Shown here piece by piece: positions 34,217-43,375 of a DNA stretch of 64,000 nucleotides. Source of the stretch: Thermogemmatispora sp042408965 (GTDB lineage: Bacteria; Chloroflexota; Ktedonobacteria; Ktedonobacterales; Ktedonobacteraceae); the NCBI GenBank assembly GCA_042408965.1, contig JBHOQN010000044.1:51325-115324 (forward strand), read 5' to 3'. Under the pieces are notes generated by a model. It worked only from the letters and a program-made list of their open reading frames with translations, was not told the origin of the DNA and did no database searches. Within the stretch, counting starts at the first letter, position 1; each line of letters opens with the position of its first letter. A program made the position numbers and the translations under genes.

Positions 34217-34615
34217 AGAAAAACTCCTTGTGTCAGGATCTTAAGAAACAGTGCTTTGGAATGAGATCGTTCTTCTGTTGTGTTTCTTCAGAGAGAAGCG
34301 TCATTGCCTCGGTTGCCACGTGTGTTGCGGTGATAGCTGTTGCCATACGTCTGGCTGCTGGAGCTGGCTGCGCCGTATGAGCGCGATCCTCTCCTTTCCA
34401 GAGACACGGAACACGACCTCCATATGTTTCAACGCCCCGTCATGTTATAATGCATCGCAGAACTTTCCACTTTTCCTGTGGGGCGCGGGAAGGGGAGAGA
34501 GAGCACACGCTGAACGGCAGGGCAGGCAGGTGCGCACATGCCACAGGCATACACACAGGTCCCCTGCCTTCCCTGTTTGCCGCCCACATCACCGCAGAGA
34601 GAAGGCTAGTGCAGT
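34217..34615 (+). other. intergenic region with extended -10 promoter of the SbcC-like gene
   Basis: No gene is supported. TGTTATAAT (34443-34451) is a consensus extended -10 element for the downstream operon; no good -35 is seen at the proper distance. The left part carries the upstream region of the divergent lipoprotein gene. The RNA leader to 34616 is about 160 nt. Confidence 0.5.
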
Positions 34616-37600
34616 ATGCTGATCACACAGGTTGAGCTGGAGAACATTAAGAGTTACCGTCACCTGCGCGTGGATTTTCAGCGAGGAACCATCGCCATCC
34701 AGGGAGCCAACGGCGCTGGCAAGACGACTCTCGTCGAGGCTATCGGCTTTGCGCTCTTTGACTCGCTGCCCTATAAACACCCGCAGTTTGTGCGCGAGGG
34801 CGAGAAATACGGGGTGATCACCGTGCGCCTCATCGGCAATGACGAGCGTCACTACGTCGTGACGCGCCGCTGCGGCAGCGGAGCCTTCTGGCAGGTCTAC
34901 GACTGCGAGGCCGATCTCAAACTGGAACAGCGTACGGATGTCCTCGATAAACTGCATGACCTCTTCGGCATCGAGCGCGAGCGTCCTCTGGAAACGCTCT
35001 TCCAGGACGCCCTCGGCGTTCCCCAGGGCACCTTCACCGCTGTCTTCCTGGAGAGCGCCTCCCGCCGCAAGAAAACCTTCGATGAATTGCTCCAGATCGA
35101 GGACTATCGCGAGGCAGCGGACTACCTGCTTGAGGTGCAGCACTGCTATAAGGATGAGCTACAGGAGCTGCTGCAGGAGATTCAGCGCCTGACCTTTGAG
35201 ACGCGCGATCTGGAGACCTGGCGCAGCGAGCTGGAGGGCCTGCGGCAGCAGGAACAGCGCCAGAGCGAGCAGATCGCCCAGGGCAACCGCCGTCTGGAGG
35301 AGCTGGAGGGCCGCCACGCCTCTCTGCAGGCGCAGCGCGATGCCCTGCAGCAGTTGCGCCATAACTATGAGCGCGCACAGTTGACCTGCGACGGCGCCAG
35401 GGAGCGTCTGCGCCAGTGCCAGCAGGAGCTGAGCACGGCCCTCCAGGCCAGTCAGGAGGTCGAGGCCAGCAGCGCCGCCTATCAGGCCTATCAGCAGGCA
35501 GAGGCGGCCCTCAAAGAGCTGCGCCTCGCCGAACGGCGCCGCAACGCCCTGCGTCAGCAGGCGGCGGAACTCCAGAGCCAGCTCGCCATGATCGGTGCCA
35601 ACGTCGCCAATCTCAGCACCAGCCTGCAGGAGATCGCCCAGGCCCGCGAGCAGGTCGTTGCTCTCGCCCCGCTGGCCGATGAGCAACGCGCCCTGGAGCG
35701 CCGCCTGGAGGAGCTGAAGCAGCAGGTGCGGCGCTACGACGAGCTGGTCGAGGAGGGCCGGGCATTGCGCCGCCAGCAGGAGCAGGCCCTGCAACGTCAG
35801 CAGGAGGTGCAGCAGAAGATCGCCCGCATCGAGCCGCTGCAGCCCGTGGCGGCCCGCCTTGGCGAGCACATCGCCAGCGTCACCCGCCTGCAGGCCCGCC
35901 TTGGCGAGCGCAGCCAGAAGCAGCAGCAGTTGCAGGAGCGCCGCGACCTCCTGCGTCAGAGGGAGGAGGAGCGCGAGAAGCTCCTGGAGCGTCTGCGCGC
36001 CCTTGAAGAGAGCATCGCCACCAGCGAGGCCCATCGCAGCGAGGCCGAGGAGCTGGCGGCCCTGCAGGAGGAGAGCGCCCGCTTGAGCGCCCGCTGCCAT
36101 CGCCTGGAGGGCAACATCGATAGCTACCGCACCTCGCGCGAGCTCTCGCGCGGCGGCCAGTGCCCCCTGCTGCACGAGCCATGCCTCAACATCCGTCAGC
36201 GGGGCCTCGCCAGCCTCGAAGCCTATTTCTCTAACCTCATCGAGAAGGAGCAGGTCCTCCTGGCAGAGCTGCAGCAGCAGCGCTGCAGCCTCGACGAGCG
36301 CCTCGTCCTCGTCAGAGGTTACGCGCAGGAGCTGGAGCGCCTCGGTCAGTATCGCTCCCTGCGTGACGAGTGCGCCGAGCGCCTGCGCCAGCTCGCCAGC
36401 GAGACCCTGCGGCTGCGGCGCGACCTCGAGGATCTCGAGCAGGACCTCGAGGAGCTGAAGGGATTAAGCCAGCAGATCGCCGAGGCCGAGCGCGCCCGTC
36501 AGGAGAGCGAGGCCGCCGACCGCCAGGTGCGCGAGCTTGAGCGCCTGCGTGTCATCGCCCAGCAACTGCAGGAGACGCTCGCCCAGACCGAGGAGCAGAT
36601 CAACGAGAAGCGCCGTCTCGTCCAGGAGCTGCGCGGCAGCCGCACGGCCCTGGAGGGGATCGAGGCGGCCCTCGCGGCGCTCGCTGATCCCGCCGGACGC
36701 ATCCGTGGCCTCCTGAGCACCATTGAGCGCGAGCCAGACCTGCTCCTCCGCCTGGAGGAGCAGGAGCGCCGCCAGCAGGAGTGTGCGCAGCAGGTGCAGA
36801 GCCTCGACGAGCAGCTCGCTACCTACCGCGACCTTGATCAGCGCATCAGCGAAGAGGAGGCCACCCTGCAGCGCTCCCGAAGCGGCTATCAGACCTACCT
36901 CAAGCATGAGCAGGTCGCGCGGCAGCTTCCGCAGCGCCAACAGGCCTGCGCCGCCGCCACCGCCGCGCTGAGCGCCGCCGAGCAGGCCCTGCGCCAGGCC
37001 GAGATCAGCTACAGAACGGCCTATGTCGCCTTCGATGAGCAGGAGTTCCTGCGCACTGGCGAGGAGATCAAGAGGCTGCGCGCCGACCTCAAGGGCTATA
37101 CCACCGCGCTGCAGCATGTCCGCCAGCGCATCGGCGAGCTTGAGCGCCAGATCCGCGCCGCCGAGGCCCTGCTGGCGGCCCTCGAAGACGCGCGACAGGA
37201 GCAGCGCACCCTGGAGGAGCTGCATGCCATGACCGAGCAGTTCCGCCGCCTCCTGAAGGAGGCCGCCCCGCAGATCCTGCGCGCCCGCCTGGCCAGCATC
37301 TCTGCCGAGGCCAATCGCATCTTCGGCGAGATCATGGGCGAGCGCAGCGCCCAGCTCAGTTGGGAAGAGGACTACGAGATCTGCTTGCGCAGCAAGGGAA
37401 CCCTGCGCACCTTCGCCCAGCTCAGCGGCGGCGAGCAGATGAGCGCCGCCCTCGCCGTACGCCTGGCGCTGCTCAAAAAGCTCTCCAGCCTCAATATCGC
37501 CTTTTTCGATGAACCCACGCAGAACATGGATCTGACGCGCCGCTCCAATCTGGCCGAGCAGATTCGCCGCGTGCGCGGCTTTGATCAGTTGATCGTCATC

Positions 37601-37738
37601 AGCCACGATGATACCTTTGAGCAGGGCCTCGACGCGCTCATCCGCCTGCGCAAAGAGGATGGCGAGACGCGGCTGCTGAGCGAAGAGGAAGGGCAGCGCG
37701 CTCTGGAGAAGGAGGAGGAACACGCGCATGCTCCATAA
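34616..37738 (+). CDS. SbcC/Rad50-like SMC-family ATPase
   Basis: Protein of 1040 residues. N-terminal Walker A is GANGAGKT at residues 30-37. Two very long coiled coils (about 170-500 and 530-880) flank a hook with C516 and C523 (CPLLHEPC, six residues between the cysteines instead of the usual two). The C-terminal half of the ATPase shows LSGGEQMSAALAVRLAL near 936 and Walker B (NIAFFDEPTQNMD) near 960. Such ATPases process DNA ends with a nuclease partner. No SbcD/Mre11 gene is adjacent; instead NurA overlaps its 3' end by 11 nt. Confidence 0.88.
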   Translation: MLITQVELENIKSYRHLRVDFQRGTIAIQGANGAGKTTLVEAIGFALFDSLPYKHPQFVREGEKYGVITVRLIGNDERHYVVTRRCGSGAFWQVYDCEADLKLEQRTDVLDKLHDLFGIERERPLETLFQDALGVPQGTFTAVFLESASRRKKTFDELLQIEDYREAADYLLEVQHCYKDELQELLQEIQRLTFETRDLETWRSELEGLRQQEQRQSEQIAQGNRRLEELEGRHASLQAQRDALQQLRHNYERAQLTCDGARERLRQCQQELSTALQASQEVEASSAAYQAYQQAEAALKELRLAERRRNALRQQAAELQSQLAMIGANVANLSTSLQEIAQAREQVVALAPLADEQRALERRLEELKQQVRRYDELVEEGRALRRQQEQALQRQQEVQQKIARIEPLQPVAARLGEHIASVTRLQARLGERSQKQQQLQERRDLLRQREEEREKLLERLRALEESIATSEAHRSEAEELAALQEESARLSARCHRLEGNIDSYRTSRELSRGGQCPLLHEPCLNIRQRGLASLEAYFSNLIEKEQVLLAELQQQRCSLDERLVLVRGYAQELERLGQYRSLRDECAERLRQLASETLRLRRDLEDLEQDLEELKGLSQQIAEAERARQESEAADRQVRELERLRVIAQQLQETLAQTEEQINEKRRLVQELRGSRTALEGIEAALAALADPAGRIRGLLSTIEREPDLLLRLEEQERRQQECAQQVQSLDEQLATYRDLDQRISEEEATLQRSRSGYQTYLKHEQVARQLPQRQQACAAATAALSAAEQALRQAEISYRTAYVAFDEQEFLRTGEEIKRLRADLKGYTTALQHVRQRIGELERQIRAAEALLAALEDARQEQRTLEELHAMTEQFRRLLKEAAPQILRARLASISAEANRIFGEIMGERSAQLSWEEDYEICLRSKGTLRTFAQLSGGEQMSAALAVRLALLKKLSSLNIAFFDEPTQNMDLTRRSNLAEQIRRVRGFDQLIVISHDDTFEQGLDALIRLRKEDGETRLLSEEEGQRALEKEEEHAHAP

Positions 37739-39005
37739 AGGCAAACTACAGGCCGCCCTCAATGGCAAGCGGGACCACTTTTGCGTCTACGACGGCTCCT
37801 ACAGCGATCAACTGGGGGCCTATCGCCATGCCCTGGAGACGCTCTATCGGCACTATCCATCGAGCGCGCAGCTACAGGAGCTGCTGCCGCCCGACGATCC
37901 CGGTCTGCCGCCGGCCGGCGCGCGCCCGACCAGCGAATTCGATCGCTGGCTCGTTGAAGCCGCCCACAGCCAGGAGGACTACCGCGGCCCGATCTTCCGC
38001 TTTGGGCGCGAGTTTGCCAACCACGAGCAGGCGCGCCAGTGGGCTGAGTGTATCGAAGGCATCACCACGCTGGCCGTTGACGGCAGCCAGTTGCAGCCCT
38101 GGCGTGACGCCTCTGTCCCTGTGGCCCTCATTCAGGTGGGGCTCTTCGTCAATCCCCACCAGCGCGGCCGGCCCTACGTCAAGGACGTACGCCTCGAGGT
38201 GCTCTCACCGGACGAGATCATGGAGGAGTCGGCGATCGAGCGCTCTGACCCCAGCGCCTACCCTTATTCGGAGATGCAGGTCTCGCTGCGGCGCTATCTG
38301 CTGGAGGTCGAGACCATCTGCAGCCAGATGGAGCAGCTCGCCCGCGCCCGCCATCCCGCCGACCCGGCCCACAGTCCCGTTGTCTTCTTCGACGGCTCGC
38401 TGGTGGTCTCCTTCGCCCTGACCATGCCCAGTCCCTATCGCGAGCGCTACATCATGGGGGCAGTCTCGCTCCTACAGGCCTCGGAGCGCTTCCACGTGCC
38501 CCTCATCGGCTACATCGATACCAGCTACGCGCGCGACATCATCACCATGCTGCTGCGCCTCGATGCCATGCAGCCTCAGCCCATCCTGCGCGAGACGCGC
38601 CGCATTCATGATGCCCTGCTCTGGCAGGGACGCCTGCGCTGGGGCGATCGCACGCCCGCCATGCTCTGCGCGCGCGGCGATGTGCTCGATCACTACGGTT
38701 CCTATCGCGAGCGTGTGGCCTTCTGCTATTTGCAGGCGGTCAGCCAGCGGCCGCCCGCGCGGCTGGAGTTCCCGCGCTGGCTGGTCGACGAGGGGCTGCT
38801 CGAGCCGGTGCTGGACGTCGTGCGGGCCGAGATCATCGCTGGCGGCCAGGGCTATCCCTATGCCATTGAGACCGCCGACGCCGTGGCCGTCATCACCCTG
38901 CAGGATCGCCAGGAGTTCTACGCCCACTTTCAGGCGTTCATGGAGAGCCAGGGCATGCCCTTCAGCTTCTCTACGAAGGCGCTCAGTAAGAGTCGGCGGC
39001 GCTAA
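37728..39005 (+). CDS. nurA: NurA-family nuclease
   Basis: Protein of 425 residues; the ATG lies inside the 3' end of the SbcC-like gene (11-nt overlap), so the two are coupled. NurA-domain catalytic acids are visible: D118 in LAVDGSQ, D222 in VVFFDGSLV, and the C-terminal YPYAIETADAVA motif. In archaea NurA is a 5'-3' nuclease acting with the HerA helicase and Mre11-Rad50 in end resection. Pairing with a Rad50-like ATPase suggests a double-strand-break processing unit in which NurA may stand in for Mre11; this is inference. Confidence 0.85.
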   Translation: MLHKGKLQAALNGKRDHFCVYDGSYSDQLGAYRHALETLYRHYPSSAQLQELLPPDDPGLPPAGARPTSEFDRWLVEAAHSQEDYRGPIFRFGREFANHEQARQWAECIEGITTLAVDGSQLQPWRDASVPVALIQVGLFVNPHQRGRPYVKDVRLEVLSPDEIMEESAIERSDPSAYPYSEMQVSLRRYLLEVETICSQMEQLARARHPADPAHSPVVFFDGSLVVSFALTMPSPYRERYIMGAVSLLQASERFHVPLIGYIDTSYARDIITMLLRLDAMQPQPILRETRRIHDALLWQGRLRWGDRTPAMLCARGDVLDHYGSYRERVAFCYLQAVSQRPPARLEFPRWLVDEGLLEPVLDVVRAEIIAGGQGYPYAIETADAVAVITLQDRQEFYAHFQAFMESQGMPFSFSTKALSKSRRR

Positions 39006-39035
39006 ACTCTGCCTGCGCAGAGCGCGCCCGCGGTG

Positions 39036-39044
39036 TGATATAGT
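39036..39044 (+). promoter_or_regulatory. extended -10 element upstream of the CpXC gene
   Basis: TGATATAGT in the 90-nt gap; no clear -35. It could start a CpXC-mogA transcript. Confidence 0.4.
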
Positions 39045-39095
39045 TGTCTGTGGTAGCTTGAACTGGAGAGGAAAGCCATCGTCGATTTCATACCT

Positions 39096-39782
39096 ATGTC
39101 GCGAATAGCATCACGCAGGGCCGACTACAGGTTCACCTGTCGCTGCGGCCATACGTTTGAGAGCCGGGTGTATGAGTACGTCAACGTTGCGGAAGATCCG
39201 CAGTTGCGTTATGCGCTCCTGGCAGGTCGCCTCAACCTGGTGACCTGTCCCGCCAGTGGGCGCCGCGCGCAGGCCAGCCAGCCATTTATCTACTCCGATC
39301 TTCCTCATCGCTTGCTGGCCTACGTTCACCCCCGGGAGAATGCCCCCCAGGAGGCGCGCGAGCTGATCCTGGCGAAGCTGCAGGAGGCCTATGCGCGCGT
39401 GGAGCAGGGGCAGGAGGAACGAGAAGAGCGCGAGGCTGCTGGCCGTTCCCATGAGCTGCGGTCTGCGCTGCCTGCCTCGCCGGCTGACGCTGGTCCCGAT
39501 GCCAGGATGCCACCCCTGCAGGTCATCTTCGGACTGGATCAGTTGATCCTGCTGATCAATGCCAGCCTCAGCCAGGAGGAGCGCCTGGGCAAGATTGCCC
39601 TGCGCACGCAGAGCCGCAGCGCTGCTCAGCGCGGCCAGATGCTCGATATCGCGCGGCGCCTGGCCCGTGAGATGCAGTGCGTGGTCGAAGAGGAGGAGCA
39701 GAACGATACCTATGTCGTCTGGCTCTACGGTCCTCGCAAGCAGATCGGGGCGATCATGCGGGAACTCGCCCCCAGGGGGTAG
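39096..39782 (+). CDS. CpXC-domain protein
   Basis: Protein of 228 residues. The N-terminal half matches the CpXC family: a treble-clef-like CRCGHTFESRVYEYVNV, a second Cys in LVTCPASGRRAQASQPFIYSD, then HRLLAYVHPRE. Only some of the metal-ligand cysteines of the family are present (C14, C16 and C54 by my count), so zinc binding is uncertain. A charged linker (about 105-125) leads to a C-terminal helical part with FGLDQLILLINASLSQEERLGK. The role of the family is unknown. mogA starts 1 nt after its stop. Confidence 0.7.
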   Translation: MSRIASRRADYRFTCRCGHTFESRVYEYVNVAEDPQLRYALLAGRLNLVTCPASGRRAQASQPFIYSDLPHRLLAYVHPRENAPQEARELILAKLQEAYARVEQGQEEREEREAAGRSHELRSALPASPADAGPDARMPPLQVIFGLDQLILLINASLSQEERLGKIALRTQSRSAAQRGQMLDIARRLAREMQCVVEEEEQNDTYVVWLYGPRKQIGAIMRELAPRG

Positions 39783-39783
39783 C

Positions 39784-40272
39784 ATGATGATCACTGTGGG
39801 GGTTCTCACCGTCAGCGACGGTGTTGCCAGGGGCACACGCCAGGATACCAGCGGAGAGGCCATCCGCGCGCTGGTGGCGCAACTGCCCGAGGCCGAAGTG
39901 CGCGCCGCCGCCGTCGTACCTGATGAACGTGCGCAGATCGAGGCCGTGCTGCGCCAATGGTGCGATGTCCTCCAGCTCAATCTTGTACTGACTACGGGTG
40001 GCACCGGCCTGGCGCCACGCGACGTGACTCCGGAGGCCACCAGGGCCGTGCTAGAGCGCGAGGCTCCTGGTATCGCTGAGGCCATGCGGGCCGCCAGCCT
40101 GCAGCATACGCCCTTTGGCATGCTCTCCCGTGGCGTGGCGGGCACCCGCGGGCGAACGCTGATCGTCAACCTGCCGGGCAGCCCGAAGGCGGTGCGCGAG
40201 TGCCTCGAGGCTATCCTGACGGTGCTGCCCCATGCGATCAACCTGTTGACGGAGGGTCCGGCGCAGCATTAA
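39784..40272 (+). CDS. mog: MogA/MoaB-family molybdopterin adenylyltransferase
   Basis: Protein of 162 residues starting at ATG 39784 (or 39787), with GGGGG just upstream at the end of the CpXC gene. Family motifs: VGVLTVSDGVARGTRQDTSG, LTTGGTGLAPRDVTPEAT and LPGSPKAVRECLEAIL. It activates molybdopterin with ATP for molybdenum insertion. Length is normal (about 160-180). No other molybdenum-cofactor genes are in the window, so it is a scattered member of that pathway. Confidence 0.9.
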   Translation: MMITVGVLTVSDGVARGTRQDTSGEAIRALVAQLPEAEVRAAAVVPDERAQIEAVLRQWCDVLQLNLVLTTGGTGLAPRDVTPEATRAVLEREAPGIAEAMRAASLQHTPFGMLSRGVAGTRGRTLIVNLPGSPKAVRECLEAILTVLPHAINLLTEGPAQH

Positions 40273-40338
40273 GACAGGCGGGCTCCTCGCCTCGTCTCTC
40301 GCTCGCACTGCGCTCGTGGCTCGCTCGAAGCTCCGCCA

Positions 40339-41241
40339 ATGCAGTACGATCTTCAGCTCTATCGCGGCCATCGCGATCATGTCTTCGCCCTGGCCTGGTC
40401 GCCCGACGGGGCGGCCCTGGCCTCCGGCTCCCGCGATGGCAGCGTGCGCATCTGGCGCGCTGGCAGCGAAGCGGCCGTCTATCGTGGACATGGCTGCTGT
40501 GTGCTCTCCCTGGCCTGGTCACCCGACGGACGGACCATCGCCTCCGGTGATACGGCTGGCGCCATTCACCTCTGGGATGCACTGGCCCCCCAGGAGCCGC
40601 ATCTCATCTATCGCGGTCACCGGCGCTTTGTCCGCACGCTCGCCTGGTCGCCCGACGGGACGCGCATCGTCTCCGGTGGTGACTACGGCGATAGCAGTCT
40701 GCAGCTCTGGGAGAGCGCCAGTGGACGCCTGCTCGGCCTGCAGCGGCGCCAGGAGCGCCTCTTCGCCGTCGCCTGGTCGCCCGATGGTCGCACCGTGCTG
40801 AGCGCCAGCTTCGATAGCAGCGTCGATCTCTGGGACGTCGGCGCGCTCGCCAGGGCCACGGGCCAGCCCTGGCTGCGCTACAGCGGTCATGGCGCTCCCG
40901 TCTATGCCGCCGCCTGGTCGCCTGATGGTCAGCGCATCGCCTCCGCGGGGGCCAGCGGCCGTGTGCATCTCTGGTGGGCCGCTAGTGGAGTGGAGCAGCT
41001 TGTCTATGATGGCCACAGCCGGCCGGTCAAGAGCCTGGCCTGGTCGCCCGATGGCCGCTGGCTCGCCTCTGGCGGCGATGATACGCGGCTCCTCCTCTGG
41101 CGCGCGGCCAGCGGTGAGACAGACCTCACGTACAGGCAGCATGCGCGCTGGATACGCAGCGTCGCCTGGTCACCGCGGGGTGGGCAGATCGCCTCCGCAA
41201 GTGATAGACTGGTACATGTCATGACCATCACAGCAGCGTAG
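40339..41241 (+). CDS. WD40-repeat protein (seven blades)
   Basis: Protein of 300 residues made almost entirely of WD40 repeats. The core AWSPDG occurs about every 40 residues (six exact copies plus AWSPRGG in the last), each followed by IASG/LASG and a LW-type end (VRIW, IHLW, LQLW, VDLW, VHLW, LLLW). This gives one seven-bladed propeller with no enzyme domain or signal peptide, so it is probably a cytoplasmic scaffold. The ATG has no evident ribosome site. The repeated core is conserved at DNA level too (CCTGGTCGCCCGA-like). Confidence 0.82.
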   Translation: MQYDLQLYRGHRDHVFALAWSPDGAALASGSRDGSVRIWRAGSEAAVYRGHGCCVLSLAWSPDGRTIASGDTAGAIHLWDALAPQEPHLIYRGHRRFVRTLAWSPDGTRIVSGGDYGDSSLQLWESASGRLLGLQRRQERLFAVAWSPDGRTVLSASFDSSVDLWDVGALARATGQPWLRYSGHGAPVYAAAWSPDGQRIASAGASGRVHLWWAASGVEQLVYDGHSRPVKSLAWSPDGRWLASGGDDTRLLLWRAASGETDLTYRQHARWIRSVAWSPRGGQIASASDRLVHVMTITAA

Positions 41242-41302
41242 CTCTGCCATGCTGTTCTGATGAGAGGATGGCTGTGCTTTCTGGAGTGAGAGGAGCGGTG
41301 CC

Positions 41303-41629
41303 ATGCAGAGAGAGGAACCACCGGTGGCCGCCGCCTTCATGGGGCGCGAGCCGGTGATGCGGCGTCAGGAGAGCGATCTCAGGCCGCTGACCGAGGCCGA
41401 GGAGGTTGTGGAGCTGGCGGATGGTTATGCCTTTCGCTTCGCCGCGACGCCCGAGCGTATTGCGGATCTTGTAGCGTTGATCGCTGTCGAGCGCGAGTGC
41501 TCGCCGTTCCTGACCGTTGAGCTGGTCTTCACCCCGCATGCAGGTCCACTCTGGCTGCGTTTGCGGGGCCCCGAAGGCACAAAAGCCCGCATCAGGAAGG
41601 GCCTGAGCGCTCCGCACCGACTCGTCTGA
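41303..41629 (+). CDS. conserved small protein of unknown function
   Basis: Protein of 108 residues. The C-terminal part reads FRFAATPERIADLVALIAVE, then RECSPFLTVELVF, then GPLWLRLRGPEGTKARIRKG. This pattern (a cysteine before PFLT and a GPEGTK end) recurs in small proteins of Actinobacteria and Chloroflexota, sometimes near metal-resistance genes, but I cannot give a function. It starts 62 nt after the WD40 gene and ends 25 nt before the methyltransferase gene, so it may share a transcript with the latter. Confidence 0.55.
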   Translation: MQREEPPVAAAFMGREPVMRRQESDLRPLTEAEEVVELADGYAFRFAATPERIADLVALIAVERECSPFLTVELVFTPHAGPLWLRLRGPEGTKARIRKGLSAPHRLV

Positions 41630-41654
41630 AGCGTCAGGAGAGAGGGTAGGGCGT

Positions 41655-42455
41655 ATGGCTACCAGCTTTCATCTCGAGAAAAAAGGTCTCTTGCAGGCTC
41701 CCGATCAGCCTGCAGCTGCCTGGATGGAGACGGTGGGGGCGCTGATCCCCCTGCGGGGCAAGCTGGCCCTGGATCTCGGCTGCGGCAGCGGCATCTATAC
41801 CAGAGCCCTGGCTGATCTGGGTGCTGCCTATGTGCTGGGACTGGATCGCTCAGAGGAGGAGTTGCAGCGGGCCCGTCAGCGCTGCAGTGGCTACGGCGGC
41901 GTTGAGTTCCTGCGCGGCAATGCCCTGGCGACTGGTCTGCTCGCCGAACGCTACGATTTCGTCCTGCTGCGCGCTCTGGTGCAGGAGTTGCCTCCTGACC
42001 AGATCCGCGCCTGCTTCATCGAGGCCTATCGTCTCCTCAAGCCGGGGGGACTCGTGCTGGTCCAGGATCAGACGCCCGAAGACATCCTGGAGCCGGGCAG
42101 TGAGACGCATGTCTGGGGCTATCTCTTCACGCGCTATCCGCGCCTTGTCGATCAGCGCGTGCTGGCGCGTTTCAAGCGCGAAGAGGTGCGCCAGGCTCTG
42201 CAGGATGTGGGGTTCAGCGATCTGCAGCAACGCAAGCTCTGGGAGACGCGGGGCGTCTATCCCGATAGCGCTGCGCTGGCTGAGGAGCTGGTGGCCTATG
42301 TGCGCAGTTCGCCCCTCTACGAGATGGGGGAGGCCCAGGCCAGCGAGCTGCTGGCCTACACGGCCTTTCTGCAGGAGCATCTCGCGCGTCATAAGCAGGG
42401 TGAGATCGTTGCGCAGGAGTGCTGGACCCTGTGGAGCGGTCGCAAGGGGTCCTGA
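41655..42455 (+). CDS. class I SAM-dependent methyltransferase
   Basis: Protein of 266 residues. SAM-binding motif I is LALDLGCGSGIYTRALADLG near residues 39-58, with an acidic residue at the end of strand 2 (VLGLDRSEEEL) and post-motif YDFVLLRALVQELP. The KPGGLVLVQD strand/turn is typical. Methyltransferase_11/25-type enzymes act on many substrates, so the substrate cannot be deduced. No specificity domain beyond the fold is seen. Confidence 0.8.
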   Translation: MATSFHLEKKGLLQAPDQPAAAWMETVGALIPLRGKLALDLGCGSGIYTRALADLGAAYVLGLDRSEEELQRARQRCSGYGGVEFLRGNALATGLLAERYDFVLLRALVQELPPDQIRACFIEAYRLLKPGGLVLVQDQTPEDILEPGSETHVWGYLFTRYPRLVDQRVLARFKREEVRQALQDVGFSDLQQRKLWETRGVYPDSAALAEELVAYVRSSPLYEMGEAQASELLAYTAFLQEHLARHKQGEIVAQECWTLWSGRKGS

Positions 42456-42566
42456 GGGCGGCCTCTGTGGATCAGCACGGCCCGGCCCGACGCGGACTCG
42501 CGGAGGCCGCTCTCGCAGGGGCAGGGGGGATACGCTCGTGATTGCGGAGCTGGGAAGGGGGGCGAA

Positions 42567-42660
42567 GGGGGCGCGAAGAAGCGGGTGTGTATGGATGGGG
42601 CGAGGGGGGCGCGAAGAAGCGGGCGTGTATGGATGGGGCGAGGGGGGCGCGATGAATCGC
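42567..42660. repeat. 38-bp direct repeats, about 2.5 copies
   Basis: The GCGCGAAGAAGCGGG core starts at 42571 and 42609, and a variant (GCGCGATGAATCGCGCC) at 42647, so the period is 38 bp. Units share TGTATGGATGGGGCGAGG. The third copy ends in a small palindrome. The sequence is G-rich on the plus strand. Confidence 0.8.
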
Positions 42661-42845
42661 GCCCGTACGAACGAGCCGGGTGAGGTTGGCCGCCGAGGGT
42701 AGGTAGGGGAGCGATTGATCGCGCCCTATGCGAGGAGAGCGAAGGGGGCGCGAAGAAGCGCGCCCGAACGAACGAACGAGCCGGGTGAGGTTAGCCGCCG
42801 AGGGTAGAGGGTAGGGGCGCGATTCATCGCGCCCTATGCGAGGGG
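42661..42845. repeat. 105-bp direct repeat carrying GCGCGA-hairpin elements
   Basis: ACGAGCCGGGTGAGGTT begins at 42671 and again at 42776 (period 105). Each unit carries small palindromes of the form GCGCGAttcATCGCGCCC, AGCGATTGATCGCGCCC or GCGCGAAGAAGCGCGCCC. It looks like a family of short GC-rich intergenic elements; no coding sequence is supported in this stretch. Confidence 0.75.
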
Positions 42846-42907
42846 GGCGAGGGGGCGCGAAGCCGGCCGCCGAGGATTCCTCCCGCAAGCGTCAGCTCCA
42901 GAGAGAT

Positions 42908-43375
42908 CCAGAGAAGTACTATACGCCTGCGCTACGCCCCTCAGGGCACGAGATTGGCGACCGCCTTGCTGCTGACAAAGGCGGAGCCATTCCCTCGAAT
43001 CTCCTCCAGATTCCCAACACGGAGAGTAGCTCTCTCTATCTCCAGCGGTGTAAGGCCCTGAGGGTGAGTCCTCATCCAACCCGCTTTCCGGCGAAGCTCC
43101 CGCTGTTCTTCATTCAATTCTTGACAGAGCCAGGGGACCTGGTGCTGGATATTTTCACTGGCTCCAACACGACAGAGTTTACGGCAGAGTATCCGCGCCG
43201 TCGTTAGCTCGCTTTTGAACAGGAGCAGCAGTATCTTGCTGCCTGCTTTCTTCCACGTGAGCTTTCGGAAGAAGAGGTGGCAGGCATCTATGAACGGCTC
43301 TTGAAAGCTGAGAAAGGGGACACGGTTGCCTTGCCAGAACAGGACGTCGAGCAAGTACCGCTCTTTGACGTTTAA
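42908..43375 (+). pseudogene. remnant of a DNA (N4/N6) methyltransferase, C-terminal part
   Basis: The reading frame matches the C-terminal part of beta-class DNA methyltransferases: YYTPALRPSGHEIG, GGAIPSNLLQIPNTESSSLY, a degenerate HPTRFPAKLPLFFIQFLT, PGDLVLDIFTGSNTT (SAM-binding FxGxxxT-type motif) and, after a stop, LAFEQEQQYLAA. The stop TAG at 43205-43207 falls where RRW would be expected, consistent with TGG to TAG. The catalytic DPPY-type half is missing. It sits beside a GC-rich repeat block that may mark the breakpoint. It is a decayed remnant of a restriction-modification or orphan methylase gene. Confidence 0.75.

Noticed and set aside
42567..42845. possible CRISPR array
   Set aside because: Units are contiguous direct repeats without unique spacers of constant length, and no cas genes are present.
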